This document shows positions 11,866 to 22,984 of a DNA stretch of 64,000 nucleotides, piece by piece. The notes beneath the pieces are model-generated. The model searched no databases. It was not told the DNA's origin and worked only from the letters and a program-made list of their open reading frames with translations. The translations under genes were made by a program, and so were the position numbers. The DNA lies in the NCBI GenBank assembly GCA_948146395.1, contig OX411545.1:24383526-24447525 (forward strand), in the 5' to 3' direction. Position 1 is the first letter of the stretch, and the number at the start of each line of letters is the position of its first letter. The DNA is from Fragum whitleyi (Eukaryota > Mollusca > Bivalvia > Cardiida > Cardiidae).

Positions 11866-12261
11866 GGTTACATCGTGTAATAGACATTTCTCGCAATTAA
11901 AGCCATTCTAAATCGCTAATTCATTCACTCCAGCCACTCAATCAAACCACTCAATTTCGCTCCAAAATGATTAAAAAAGATAGGATCAACAGCTACATTA
12001 AAAATTGATTTAAAAAGAAAAAAATGCGATTTCACTGACATAATTGAGCGTCTAATTGGGCCCTGAAGTAGAATTCATATTTTAAGAAAGGGGGGGGGGT
12101 AATAAATAACGCTTATTTTTTATTATCCTGAACAAAATTAGCTGTATTGGATATCCTCCCTTTAATTTCACTCAAAAATCACTCATCACACTTATTTAGT
12201 TTCTTTCCAAATTCAATCCCAAATCATTCGGCTTGTCAATTTTACGATATTGTTAACTGTA
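11866..12261 (-). mobile_element. Family A MITE copy
   Basis: The right end is well preserved (TTACGATATTGTTAACTG then TA) and the left end is eroded (TTACATCGTGTAATAGACA). It contains the reversed-orientation block ACTCAATCAAACCACTCAAT and a nine-G run near 12090. Confidence 0.75.
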
Positions 12262-13800
12262 CATTTCCATGTACAGATGTTTTCCGATTAAGCAGAAAAC
12301 TGAAATGGGTATCTTAACCATGTCACGTACAGTTTTTTTATGCTACACATATTTGCATACTTTTGCGAATGTATTTACGATTTAGAGCATGAATCTATAC
12401 ATAATTTAGTTTATAGAATTATCGAAAAATTGTTGAATATCTGGTAATATAAAGTCTTTCGAACAGCAACTTGGAAATACTTTAATGTTAAGACTTATGT
12501 TATGCCAACCCGTTTGTTAAACACGAAACAAGATTCTTCATTTCAAGATTTTACAACTAATTACCAAGTGATTATACCTATTGTTTTCCATTGTACTTTC
12601 AATATATAATCGTTTGTGGGACATATTCATGTTCATCGTTTGAAATGATGACCAAATATGCGATTTCGGTAGATGACTGTGATGATTTATTAATGCTTCC
12701 AAGTGATAAGGGACACTTCGATTTATTCTGAATGTACGCAAAAGGCTGCGAAAGAATCTTTGCATGAAATGAAGGAGTTTTGCTGATGTTGTTTTCAAGC
12801 AACTTTGACTTATACATGGTAGAGAAATGACTCCCAGGCTGACCACATGATTGGTCATCGGGGATAACAGGAGCTAGAATATTTCGATCAAAAGTATTTA
12901 ATCATTTTGTCTATTCAGAAATTAATTGAACAAACTTATTTTGAAACTTTTCTTATTTTAACAAAGTTTTGTTTTTCTTCGGTATTTATATCTTTGCCAT
13001 ATATTTTAATGAATTGAGAAAAGGTTACTCAAATTACATAACGTGGAGAACAAAGGAACAGAAAAAGTTTTAAAAATCAAGAAGGGTCCTTAGATGTGAC
13101 AAAAACTGTGTAGCATTACTGTCAAACTTTCCAAAATTTTGTGCTTTTTTGCCATGTCTGACGTAGGTTAAACTTAGAAAAGTGCAAAAACTATGGATTC
13201 GTAACTGATTTTCTGTAAAATATCTGGCATTCAATTCGGCCTGGGACTAATTTGCTGCCAAAGAATGTCTGCGCATAGACGCAGCAAGAAACCGCGATTC
13301 AATTTAACTTCACTTATTTATTTCCGTAGTCGAAAATGAGTTCAGTATGATATAGGTCGTCATTTACTTTTAGATACTCTTTGAATTTTAGAACCAATTC
13401 GGTAATTGGATACATGTATCTGCATATGACAGAACCCATCAGGCAAATTTAAAGGTATTATCAAAGTAGAAATTCTGAAAATCATAGATCCAAAATGGGT
13501 GAAAATTAGAATCGCATATTGTTTACTGTTTTAAGTAATATCCCCTTCCGACTCTCAGAAAACCCTTCCCCTACAGGACATTCGTACATATTGGCTCTAC
13601 CCGAACGTACCCATTATTGCAGTTCGGGAGAAACCATTTTCATTTTCTTGTGTCAAAGGTCGAAAATATTTAGTATCACCGCTAGATTTTACAATGTTAC
13701 AATGTTAGTATTATAAAACATGTGTTCAACCGAGGCACTTCACCTTTCATTACCAATTTGTTTTTCAAAAGATTGAGATTTCGAACATTACTTTATGAAC
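12262..13800. other. No recognised gene; one unassigned 106-codon frame
   Basis: AT-rich DNA. The longest open frame (minus strand, 12538-12858, 106 codons, with a second overlapping frame of 72) has no recognisable motif, signal peptide or domain. At this base composition such a length is within chance. A short plus-strand frame at 13519-13716 is also unrecognised. Confidence 0.4.
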
Positions 13801-14998
13801 TAGAAAGCCATGAATGGCTTGAGTCGCTCCGCAGGCTTGAAACTCTTGTTAAAGCAAATAAATGTTTTGACTAGATTTTTAGATATTTGGGGTTCTACTG
13901 ATGTTGAAAATGATTTTCAAAGTTTCAACTTTATAACAGATAGAGAAAAGACCTCTGCTATTAAAAAGATATATTTTTCATCAAATCAAAATAATTTTAG
14001 GCTGCATGATAATGGGTCACCAAAAGATCATACCAAAAATGTTTGATTGATATCCATCAGTTACATTCTGAGAAAATGTTTTTCAAAGTTTCCACTATTC
14101 AACATATTGAGAATTGACCTCCACCCATAAAATGTATATTTTTCATCCAATCAAAATAATTTTTGGTACACTGATAAAGGGTCACTCAAGGATCATTCCA
14201 GTGAAATTTAGTTGATATCCAAAAATCAGATTCTGAGAAAATGATTTTCAAAATTTCCACTATATAACATATAGAGAAATTACCTCTGCCCATAAAATGG
14301 ATATTTTTCATCAAATCAAAATAATTTTTGGTACACTGATAAAGGGTCACTCAAGGATCATTCCGGTGAAATTTGGTTGACATCCACCAATTACATTCTG
14401 AGAAAATGATTTTCAAAGTTTCCACAATATAACATATAGAGAAATGACCTCCGCACATAAAATGCATATTTTTCATCCAATCAAAATAATTTTTGGTACA
14501 CTGATAAAGGGTCACTCAAGGATCATTCCAGTGAAATTTAGTTGATATCCATCGGTTACATTCTGAGAAAATGATTTTCAAAGTTTCCACTATATAACAT
14601 ATAAGAGAAATGACCTCCGCCCATAAAATGCATATTTTCCATCCGATCACAATGATTTTTTGTAGACTGATAAAGGGTCACCTAAGAATCATTTATGTAA
14701 AATTTGATTGGTATCCATTGAATAGAATCTGAGAAAACTAACTTTTTACCATATTTGGAAATTAGCCACGCCCATTAAATCCATGTTTTTCATTGGATCA
14801 AAATTTCTTGAACAACTTTGAAAGAGGGTCACCCAAGGATCATTCCTGTGAAGTTTGGTTGAAATCCATCCAGTAGTTTCTGAGGAGAAGATTTTTAAAG
14901 AAAAGTTTACGACCGGACGGACGCACAGACGGACGGACGCACGACGGACACAACGCCATGACAATAGCCCCAGTGGCTTTCAGCCAGTGGAGCTAAAA
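13800..14998 (+). mobile_element. Tandem-core (pearl/HINE-like) element 1
   Basis: About six head-to-tail units of roughly 165 bp, with the GAAAATGATTTTCAAAG marker at 13906, 14072, 14236, 14402, 14567 and a worn one at 14733. They are followed by a GACG-rich stretch (14912-14953) and a terminal hairpin (AGCCCCAGTGGCT...AGCCAGTGGAGCT, 14967-14994). Core repeats, microsatellite and 3' hairpin in this order define bivalve 'pearl' elements, now viewed as Helentron-related. The family name is inference. No transposase is present. Confidence 0.65.
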
Positions 14999-15306
14999 AT
15001 GCTTCGTAATTTTCTTGGATGGCATAGGTTGTTAAATATGAAGGCATCTTTGGAAAAAAAATCCATGATTCATATGTGTGCAGTGCTGGAAATTTTATGC
15101 TATTTGTCAGAATTAGCCTGTTCAAATGAGCGATATAGGGCCATAAATGCCCCTGCTTCCAAAGAAAAAAAGTTATTCTCTGTGTACCAAAATATCTTTC
15201 TGATAAAAATCTGCTACAATTTCTGATAAAGTTTTCTATTAGGGGCAAACATGACGCATATAATTGATCTGGCCGTACTTTCTTCTAGTGATATAGGGTG
15301 ACAGAT

Positions 15307-15551
15307 CAGGGCCCGAGGTTATAAAACTTTTCTCAGGCTCAGGCTCTATTTTCTCAAATTTCAGTTTGAGTTTAAAGCCGTAATTCTGTTTTATTACTCA
15401 TTTTAATGTATTAACATAAAAGATGATATTAATAAGTTGTTATAAATAACAACTTATTAATTTCATCTATTATTTTCATACATTTATTTCAATTTAAAAT
15501 TTGAGAAAATTGAGCTTGAGCCTGAGAAAAGTTTTATAACCTCGGGCCCAG
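15307..15551. mobile_element. GGCCCGAGG palindromic MITE (CAG flanks)
   Basis: Long terminal inverted repeats: GGCCCGAGGTTATAAAACTT, then TTCTCAGGCTC, mirrored at the right end. The middle is an AT-rich hairpin (AATAAGTTGTTATAAATAACAACTTATT). Both sides are flanked by CAG, a possible 3-bp target duplication as in PIF/Harbinger elements (inference). Single copy in the window. Confidence 0.75.
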
Positions 15552-16204
15552 GTGTGCAATGTGTTTTCGTATTCAACCTTCTTTCTATAAATTAAAACCA
15601 GAGTTCGTATGTGACCCTTAAACCAGGGTATTGACCATCAAAAATCTGAAAATATCTTATTTTGACCCTTCGAAATTTCCACAAAGGGACATTTTTACCC
15701 TTTTTAGAGAAAATTCTAATGGTCAGAACTGGGTTTTATCACACAAATTTTCATCTTTCTACGGTGTATCTCGTATAATATAGAATTCTACTCACTTATT
15801 TTTTCTCTATATGTTATTTCTTTTTTGAATGAGATTTGACCCCGAGAATTTCATGGTCTAGGAGACAATGACTCCTCCATTTAAAACACAAGCACGAACC
15901 CTGAAATCGTATCTAAATGTTGGTACACTGAAGCTTTTCAGAAAATTTTACAGACAGTTCATAGACAACTATGTCTTGTAAATTACAAACCAGGAATTCG
16001 CTATAATCAGAACCAATTCCAGAACGTTGAAGCTTTGGATTGAAAAATGTCTATGCTGTCTGGCCAGAAAAAATGTTTTCTGTCTTAACAAGAAACCCAT
16101 TTAAATATGATTTACCCCTTTAAAATTTGAGTCTCACTCTATTGTTAACAAAATCTTATTACGTATAGATGGGGGGAGAGAATGGAGTTTATGCATATAT
16201 CTAA
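15552..16204. other. No gene or repeat recognised
   Basis: AT-rich DNA with several scattered GACCCTT words between 15610 and 15700 but no regular period. Stops occur in all frames. Confidence 0.4.
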
Positions 16205-16612
16205 TAAATAGAGGATATTAAATGAGTTGTCATAGAATACCGAATTTATTAAACGAGTCATCTATAAACAGATAAAAACGAAGCTGCGCCGAGTTTTTAT
16301 CTGTTTATAGATGACGAGTTTCATAAATTCGGAATTTTATGAGCACAAATTTTATATACGATTTATAATATGACCCGAATATTTGCGAAAAATCGTCAAA
16401 ATTCTTGAAATACAACATTTCAATTTTTCCTCGTAACTTATAACGCTGTTTAAAACTGACGTCACAATTTACACATTATGACGTCATTTTCGCGGTTACA
16501 AATAGCGTTGCCATTCGTTTTTAGCTTATTTGCATAGTTATTCCACTAGTGTAATAACGCCCGTGTAATATCAAAAATATTATTTACTAAAATTATGTTA
16601 TTTTACTCCCGC
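16205..16612 (+). mobile_element. Family F MITE, longest uninterrupted copy
   Basis: A strong hairpin near the left end (CATCTATAAACAGATAAAAAC, loop GAAGCTGCGCC, then its complement) lies inside outer arms CCGAATTTATTAAACGAGTC/GACGAGTTTCATAAATTCGG. A unique tail follows with two exact TGACGTCA octamers at 16457-16464 and 16479-16486. It ends near GTAATAACGCCCGTGTAAT. Other copies are at 18158 and, interrupted, at 42590-44420. Confidence 0.75.
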
Positions 16613-16915
16613 AACGTAGGTCATATTATAAAAATCTATAAATTTTATCGCTATTGCTTCATCCTTAAATTTTTGATCTGCCTTAAAGCATTAATGTATT
16701 AAACTACAAGATGACGAAGTATTATAAGTCTTACAGATTTCAACGAACCTAAATACTTCAAGCCATTTAAGTTTTTTATGTATAAATTAGTGCCAGGGGT
16801 TATTATACCAAATTACTAGTAAGTCTAGGGAAAACAATGACCTGAGAATTTTAAAAATGTATTGTGTGAAACGCTTGGTTCATATATTGCGGAGTTTCGT
16901 GTAGTTTCATTTGAG

Positions 16916-16970
16916 GTTTTTCGTTTTGATAGTGTGTTCTCTTCAATGCACTATCAAAACATCTCGTAAT
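16916..16970. repeat. Small hairpin GTTTTGATAGTG
   Basis: GTTTTGATAGTG at about 16922 pairs with CACTATCAAAAC at about 16949, with a loop near 15 bases. Isolated, possibly a worn MITE core. Confidence 0.4.
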
Positions 16971-17299
16971 TCAGGAGATCGCATTTCTAGAGGATTGACC
17001 TACACAAGATGGGGGTAGATATGGAATCTGTGGTAGACGAGATAGCCAGGTATTTAATGAATATAAATCAACGGGGGGTACTGGATTTGATGGCAGAAAC
17101 TTTCCACATCTGTAGATATTCGCGTGCAAAACCAATTAGCACTTATCCAAATTGTATACGATCTTTTTTTCTGTGAATGACCTTAAACAAATACACATTT
17201 CAAACTTATTTCAATTGTTTGGAAATAATATCAAGTGTGTCTCAACTTTTTCCCAACCACAACAATGTTGAAAGCAACTAAGTTTTTAACATCAGAATG

Positions 17300-17548
17300 C
17301 AGGGGCCCGTTAAATTAAACTTCTTACGAGAAAATTAATCGTAAATCAAAATCACAAATCATACTTGGTTCTTACATTCATTGTTGCATTCTGCCTTGCA
17401 ATATCTCATTGGAATCGTCTTTAGAAGACGATTCCAATGAGATGATGCATGGCAGTATCCTATTTAGCTACTTTCGCGGAAGCAACTTAAATTTTTGACT
17501 TACGCAAATAATGATCGTAAGATGTTTATTAAAACATGCTCCTGGGTA
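17300..17548 (-). mobile_element. Family B MITE copy
   Basis: It begins CAGGGGCCCGTTAAATTAAA and ends AAAACATGCTCCTG. The central hairpin TCTCATTGGAATCGTCTT...AAGACGATTCCAATGAGA is nearly perfect. It is reversed relative to 11146: the TTTTTGACTTACGCAAATAA arm is on the right. Confidence 0.75.
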
Positions 17549-17681
17549 TGTGCATGTTGGTCAAAGGCTGGATTGTAGACCAAAGACTGTATAACATGAA
17601 CATGCCATGAACAGTACAAGAAGGATCAAAAACTTCTTTCCATTATCTGAATCTTTTGCCTATAGAGTTTTGGCATTTATA

Positions 17682-17805
17682 ATTCGGAACATCGTTCGGA
17701 CTTTTCCGTTAACTGGAAAATCCGTCAGACATAAGGGTAGTAATTTTAGGTCAACTTGTAGGTATTTCGATATCTTGTGATACTCTGGTCAATACGCTTG
17801 ACTTG
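17682..17805 (+). mobile_element. Partial copy of the 38.15-38.87 kb foldback
   Basis: The run ATTCGGAACATCGTTCGGAC, CCGTTAACTGGAAAATCCG and AATACGCTTGACTTG parallels the left arm of the large foldback at 38180-38305 in order and spacing. It shows that the foldback arm is a dispersed repeat. It abuts the SINE that follows. Confidence 0.6.
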
Positions 17806-18075
17806 ATTGAATGGGGTTTTTACGCCGCTTTCAACAATCTTTCAGTTATATCGCAGCGGCTGGAGCACCTAAAGATGGATTCATGATATTTCTCACACAT
17901 GTACTGCTAATACATCATTTCCTAGCCCCAGTTGCTATCCCACATAGGTCTACGATTATCGACCCATTGGTGTCAGACGAAAAGTCTGAAAGAATGACTG
18001 CCGCCGTCGGATATCGAACCTGGGACTTCTAGATTGACAGTCCGACACGCTACCAACTGCGTCAATTCGCTCGAA
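17806..18075 (-). mobile_element. tRNA-derived SINE, near-complete
   Basis: On the minus strand it begins with a tRNA-like head: A box TGACGCAGTTGG (18053-18064) and B box GGTTCGATATCC (18009-18020), correctly spaced for RNA polymerase III. The body shares the block GGTGCTCCAGCCGCTGCGAT with four other copies. It ends at CCCCATTCAATCAA. Molluscan V-SINE/RUDI or Meta-type families have this layout, but the family cannot be named from sequence alone. A plus-strand open frame here (73 codons) is antisense to it. Confidence 0.75.
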
Positions 18076-18157
18076 GGAAAAGGTCTATGGAGGTTCTTTT
18101 AAATGGGGTGAGCAGATGGTGTTTCAGATGAAATGTTGTGGTTGTACCGTTGTTAGA

Positions 18158-18460
18158 AATAGATGATATTGAATGAGTGGTCATTGAAAACCGAATTCAT
18201 TAAACGAGTCAGCAATAAACAGATAAAAACGAGGCTGTGCCGAGTTTTTATCTGTTTTAGATGACGAGTTTAATAAATTTTGTATTTTATGAGCACACAT
18301 TTTATATTATATTTATAATATGACCCGAATATTGCGTAAAAATCGTCAAAATTCTTGAAATTCAACATTTCAATTTTCCTCGAAACTTATAACGCCATTT
18401 AAAATTGACGCCACAGTATGTACATTATGACGTCATTTTCGTGGTTACGAAACAGCGTCT
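18158..18460 (+). mobile_element. Family F MITE, 3'-truncated
   Basis: It aligns with 16205-16500: the AACAGATAAAAACGAGGCTG hairpin, GAGCACACATTTTATATTA and a TGACGTCA at 18428-18435. The partner octamer is mutated to TGACGCCA at 18406, keeping the 22-bp spacing. Confidence 0.75.
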
Positions 18461-18753
18461 TTTAATATTGGATAAAGTAAGGCTAGCAGTGAACTAATTA
18501 TTCTGCGATTCCTAATTATATGAATATGTTAGACCGATCTTCAAGCATGCAAAAACCATAACGTTGCTATTTCAGACGTATTTAAGAAGTTAAAGCGGTT
18601 CTGTCCCGTCATTGGAAAAAAGAATATCCTGAATCCCTACCTACCCAGGAAATGTGTTTAAAATATGATATGATAAAATAACCTCGATACTAAACGAACA
18701 AGTTCTCGGAAAGTTCCTTCTAGACGGTACACGATTTATACATTCTGAAAAAA

Positions 18754-18892
18754 ATGTCCTAAAGGTAGTGGACCTGTAATAGTTCCGTAACATTTCGGAA
18801 CTAATGATCTTTCACAATGTTTACTGAGCAATCCTAATAAAACTTCACAAACGTTGCAGAACTAAATTTAACGGGTCCTCTACTTTAATGTC
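18754..18892 (+). mobile_element. Family G MITE copy
   Basis: The left end TAAAGGTAGTGGACCTGTAA is mirrored by AACGGGTCCTCTACTTTA. The left half closely matches 28036-28195, while the central TTTCCTAATGA hairpin has decayed. A further G-like terminal motif, ACGGGTCAACTACCTTAAA, occurs at 18980-18998, so a second worn end may be present. A minus-strand open frame (18845-19096) takes its last codons from this element. Confidence 0.65.
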
Positions 18893-18998
18893 AATATTTT
18901 CTTCACTGGCTTGTTTTAACATCGTACCATACATTGAAATATAAGATGGGTCAAATCTAGTTATTATCGACATTAGTTGCAACGGGTCAACTACCTTA

Positions 18999-19320
18999 AA
19001 TCTATTTTTGAGAGTTTGATAGGCCATTGTCCGAGTGTGAGCAAAAACCACAGGCGATTGTCTTGTATAATACAGTTCTTTTAGTAAATTTATCATATTT
19101 GTCTTTTTTCACAATCGATATGACGGAAAATCGGATTATGAAACAATGACTTGTGATCAGAACATTGATTGGGTCTTATACTGTGGGTACTTTCCATTTG
19201 CTACTTTTAGAGGAACAAAAAGATGTAGATAGAAGTCATTCTATCCTACCACAATCACAGTGACAATGAGAGTGGATAAACTTAAAACCCGAAAAAGAAA
19301 ATCAATAAGTAGGAGACAAA
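18999..19320. other. No gene supported
   Basis: The upper part of a minus-strand open frame (83 codons, from 19096) lies here. It starts directly after an in-frame stop and matches no known family. No repeat was recognised. Confidence 0.4.
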
Positions 19321-19410
19321 TCTATTTTGTGGGTACTCGATGAAACCGTCTAGTCCGACAGTTTCAATCAGTACCCACACCATAGAGTTTCGTCAAGAAA
19401 TGATAATTTT
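19320..19410. mobile_element. Family T hairpin element
   Basis: GTGGGTACTCGATGAAACCG...GTTTCAATCAGTACCCACAC forms a hairpin with a short loop. CCATAGAGTTTCGTCAAGAA follows, matching the flank of the 6880 copy. Confidence 0.6.
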
Positions 19411-19860
19411 AACATAGATTTATACCCTGTTATCATTAAGTTTTGGAATGTCTATCTTGATTCATGTTTGCCGATCACTGTTTATTTAATATATTTTCTG
19501 TTTTTAGACGTTTCTTTTGTGTTGACATATCACAAATACCAGTAAGCCATATTTGCTGGACATCACTTTAAATAGTCCTATCCATTTAATGAGTTCATTC
19601 AGTTTAAGGCTTTGGTTATAGGTAAAAGTATAACGGTTTAAGAATGTGTTGTTGTTTTTTTTCGTCTCATCTACGCAGTTGAGATTAAAATACAGCTTCG
19701 ATACAAATAAACAAACAATGATATTTTTATATAAACAAGTTTTTTCTACACTATTTTGCACAAATAAGTATGTTTCTAACATTAAGATTGGAAATCGCAA
19801 TGTAATATGAATATTTTATGTCTTACCTATTAATGTCCAGTAAAATGTACAATTCTTCAA

Positions 19861-20227
19861 ACTTCCGGGTTAAAAAAGAACACTTCCACAAAAATCCTTG
19901 TTAATGATCTATTCCTACTATATATATATTGGTATAAAAACCTACATCGAATCCAAATTCCACAGAATATTTTCTATAAAAGTTATGGAGAAAGAGTCAA
20001 AAAACAAATTTTACAACTTCAGAAGTTTTCTAACAAAACACACCTTTCAGATAATTTTGAATGGTCTGAACGATGGGTCGGTTGCTATGGTAACGCATGA
20101 GCGTTTTCCATTATCTATAAGAGAGGTATGATCTTTCAAGTCAAAGGAATGCACTATCCCCTTTCTAGTCCGGTTCTAAGGAAAAGATCCGGAAGTTCGG
20201 GGTTTTGTGGTTTAAGGGGGCGGGGCC
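19861..20227. promoter_or_regulatory. Promoter-like cluster: RFX X-box, ETS sites, GC-box
   Basis: Four classical animal promoter motifs cluster here. GTTGCTATGGTAAC (20081-20094) fits the RFX X-box (GTNRCC N0-3 RGYAAC) apart from one base. CCGGAAGT (20189-20196) is a consensus ETS site, and its reverse complement ACTTCCGG is at 19861-19868. GGGGGCGGGGCC (20216-20227) is an Sp-type GC-box in otherwise AT-rich DNA. On the minus strand AATAGGTAAGA (19821-19831) would make a good 5' splice site after a short leader. No associated coding exon was recognised. Function is inferred. Confidence 0.35.
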
Positions 20228-20924
20228 TTGTTAGCACGCCAGGTTTGGGAACCCTTTCTCACAAGTGTTTAGATTTTTATAACTCTTGAATACATCTCCT
20301 TATATCCTTGCCTTTCAAATAGAATATTTCAATAAACGAATGATTAAGACAAGAGTAAAAAAAAAGAAATGATTGTAACTATATCAATATTTCATTTGCA
20401 ACAAGATTTAAATTTTCACACGAGGACGTTCTGTATATAACCATGTCATCTATGGACGACCTAACTCGAATTTAAAAACTGTACAAATGACATTTTGATC
20501 AGACAACGACGATGGCCATCAATTTATGACAACTGTATGTCAATGTTTATAGGTAAAAAAATTATTTTGTCCAATGGTGGGTTGAAATAATTGATATTAC
20601 ACAGGGCAATGAAGTTGCTCTAGAGTTAATTAATATCCTCTTATCTACAAAAGAGTTAAACAAAAAATCCATTAAACCAGTGCATGACGATCTTATAATT
20701 TCATCAGTGCGCGCCAAGTAAAATCGGAGAGTTTATGCATAGGATCGTCTGATCCAAGCCCTAGCGAAAGGCCTTTAAATATGTATCCACATGTAACATT
20801 TTTTCTTGTAAATGAACAATATTTCTTTTGCAATAAGCATACTTCCTGCTGTTGAATAAAGGGGATTCACGCACATGTGAAGTTGTGAGTAAAGACACGC
20901 ATAAACTCAATTCTCAGTGCGTAA
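20228..20924. other. No gene or repeat recognised
   Basis: AT-rich DNA downstream of the promoter-like cluster. If that cluster drives a plus-strand gene, no exon could be identified here. Confidence 0.35.
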
Positions 20925-21170
20925 GAAATGATCATGTGCGTGACATTTCCAACAATTTAACGTGCATGTGAAACACAGAAATAATGCCGACTGGACAGCA
21001 AAACGAAGTATATAAAAAATGCGCAGATTGTCAACATATACCTTAGGTTAGTAATTTTCTACGCAGCGCAAAGTGGGACTCTGTTCATACTGTGCATAAG
21101 CACAGACTGATCGAAGTCTTTACTTGGTGCACTTGAGAAATTGTTGGACTTGTCAAGCGCAGGTTAAATG
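20925..21170 (+). mobile_element. Family C MITE copy
   Basis: Left arm CATGTGCGTGACATTTCC with TTTCCAACAATTTAACGTG, and right arm GAGAAATTGTTGGACTTGTC, are mirror images. The centre carries TACTGTGCATAAGCACAGAC. Confidence 0.7.
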
Positions 21171-21900
21171 ATTTTTTTCTTCATACAAACAAACAAATCT
21201 AAAACAGTTGATCTGATTCTTTAATCATGGTAGCAAAATTCAAAACAAATCGTGGTGAAACTTATTCTTTTGAGTCACTCGTAGAAGTGTCAAAGATTCT
21301 ATTTCAAAACAACCTTTGAATTACAACAAATTGGTCACAGACGTGTAAAATATGGGTACTCAAAATTTTCATTTCTCTACCCCCCCCCCATTTTCACTCT
21401 ACCCCCGGTCCGAAAAGTACTGTTCTGAATATAAATTTACATGGAATTGAAAAACTATGATCCAAGAGCTTGAAAATTTGGGATAAAGTATTCTTCCTCT
21501 TAGCCCGACAATCTCACAAACTTTCCAAGGTCTTGTTAGTGTAGGATTAATGGATTAATTGAATCCTTGCTGCCTGATTGACAGGCGCACGTGCTATTGA
21601 TTTACCTACACGTTTGTCGGTCAGTATACAGACCTTGCATGTTTGTTTCTCGATCGTTATCTCGCGTGATTTACATGAGATGTGATCTCGCGTGATATTA
21701 ACGAGATGTGACATAAGATCGAAGTGGAACAGGTACCAAAAATTAGCCCTTCAGGCACCTTACTTGCGATTCGTATCTCCGATCAACCACAAAACAACGT
21801 AACTTTACATTTTTGGGCGATGTTGCTACGATACTTTGGAATCAAAGGGAGATACTCATTCTGCTTTTGCATGATTTGTTAAATCATGTAACTCGATTAT
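21171..21900. other. No gene; short tandem ATCTCGCGTGAT motif
   Basis: Two adjacent copies of a roughly 27-bp unit, ATCTCGCGTGAT...GAGATGTG, lie at 21660-21712. Otherwise unremarkable AT-rich DNA with short C runs near 21381. Confidence 0.4.
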
Positions 21901-21913
21901 ACATCTTACGTAT

Positions 21914-21940
21914 ACAACAACAACAACAACAACAACAACA
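21914..21940 (+). repeat. (CAA)n microsatellite
   Basis: Nine uninterrupted CAA units. Confidence 0.95.
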
Positions 21941-22653
21941 TAAAAAACAACAAAAAGCGACAAACTATTTTTCAGAAGATTAATAAGCCGTTCCAGAATT
22001 CCAATGCTTTATAACAGAGCATCATTAATACTATCAGTCTATGTCTATGTTTTTCAATAACCGAAAATGAAAACTTATTGTTTTATTTCTCCGAATCCTT
22101 ATAATGTATTTTCCCATCAAAAAGGTCTTCTTTTAATATTCTATCTAAAGACTTCATGATAAGTATGAAGACTAAATAATTCGTAGGCAGAATGAAGGGA
22201 ATATCCAAGTCGCAATGCAGAATTTGATGCTACACCCCTTTGTTAAAATATCTTGTCACACTGTGTGTCATGTAATTAACTTGATGAAGAAACACGGGCT
22301 TATGTCAACCCATCTTCTATAGTTGTTAAACTTATTTTCTCAGCACTATTTTTTCCTTTGTTTTATTTAGAAAATAACGGCTTTAGATAAATACATACTA
22401 TGAGTGCAATATAAAGTCAGAAATATTCTCACCCCAAAAAATGAAATAAATGTGAGGTAAATGGACATAAAATAAATACCGCACAACCACTTATGAGCAG
22501 ATTTTTTTTCAAGTTCTAAATTTAGAAATATAGGTTAAATTTAGATCAACGTTTCTGGCAAAACATAAAACACGCTGTTGCTTCAAGAGATGAAATCTAT
22601 GAATTAATTCCTGCATTCATCCTTGATATAATCATGATGAATTTTTATTAAAA
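21941..22653. other. No gene or repeat recognised
   Basis: AT-rich DNA with no frame above 60 codons on either strand and no hairpin element found. Confidence 0.45.
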
Positions 22654-22890
22654 GTGTGACCAGTCACGCGAAAATGAACCATCTGGGAAATCCGTAAAAT
22701 AAACAATGGAATGGAGAGAACGTTATGTGAGGAATTAAAATGGTTTCGTATAGGATGGTTGTCAATTTCATATTGTTCTAACTGCATTTGCAGAAAGTTT
22801 CGATCCTAGTCAGACTGTGCAGTCCACGCAGTCTAAGATCGCAATTTACGCACTTCCCCGGTGGCCATTTTTCGCTGACGGGTCAAAAAT
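22654..22890. mobile_element. Family H MITE copy, diverged
   Basis: It begins GTGTGACCAGTCACGCGAAAA and ends CATTTTTCGCTGACGGGTCA, mirror images of each other. The inner block CTAGTCAGACTGTGCAG matches the left half of the 10626 copy. Confidence 0.65.
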
Positions 22891-22984
22891 GTGGCAAGCC
22901 ACCAGAAAATACAACAGACAATTCTTGCAGCAGCAGTACAACAACATTACTTCATTTGAGCTACTAACTGCTCATCCAATCAAT

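Noticed and set aside
12538..12858. 106-codon minus-strand frame as a gene
   Set aside because: No motif, overlapping alternative frame, AT-rich composition, no splice or promoter context. Length is compatible with chance.
14746..15248. Overlapping frames of 72-123 codons on both strands
   Set aside because: They span the last core unit, GACG microsatellite and hairpin of the tandem-core element; no protein family recognised.
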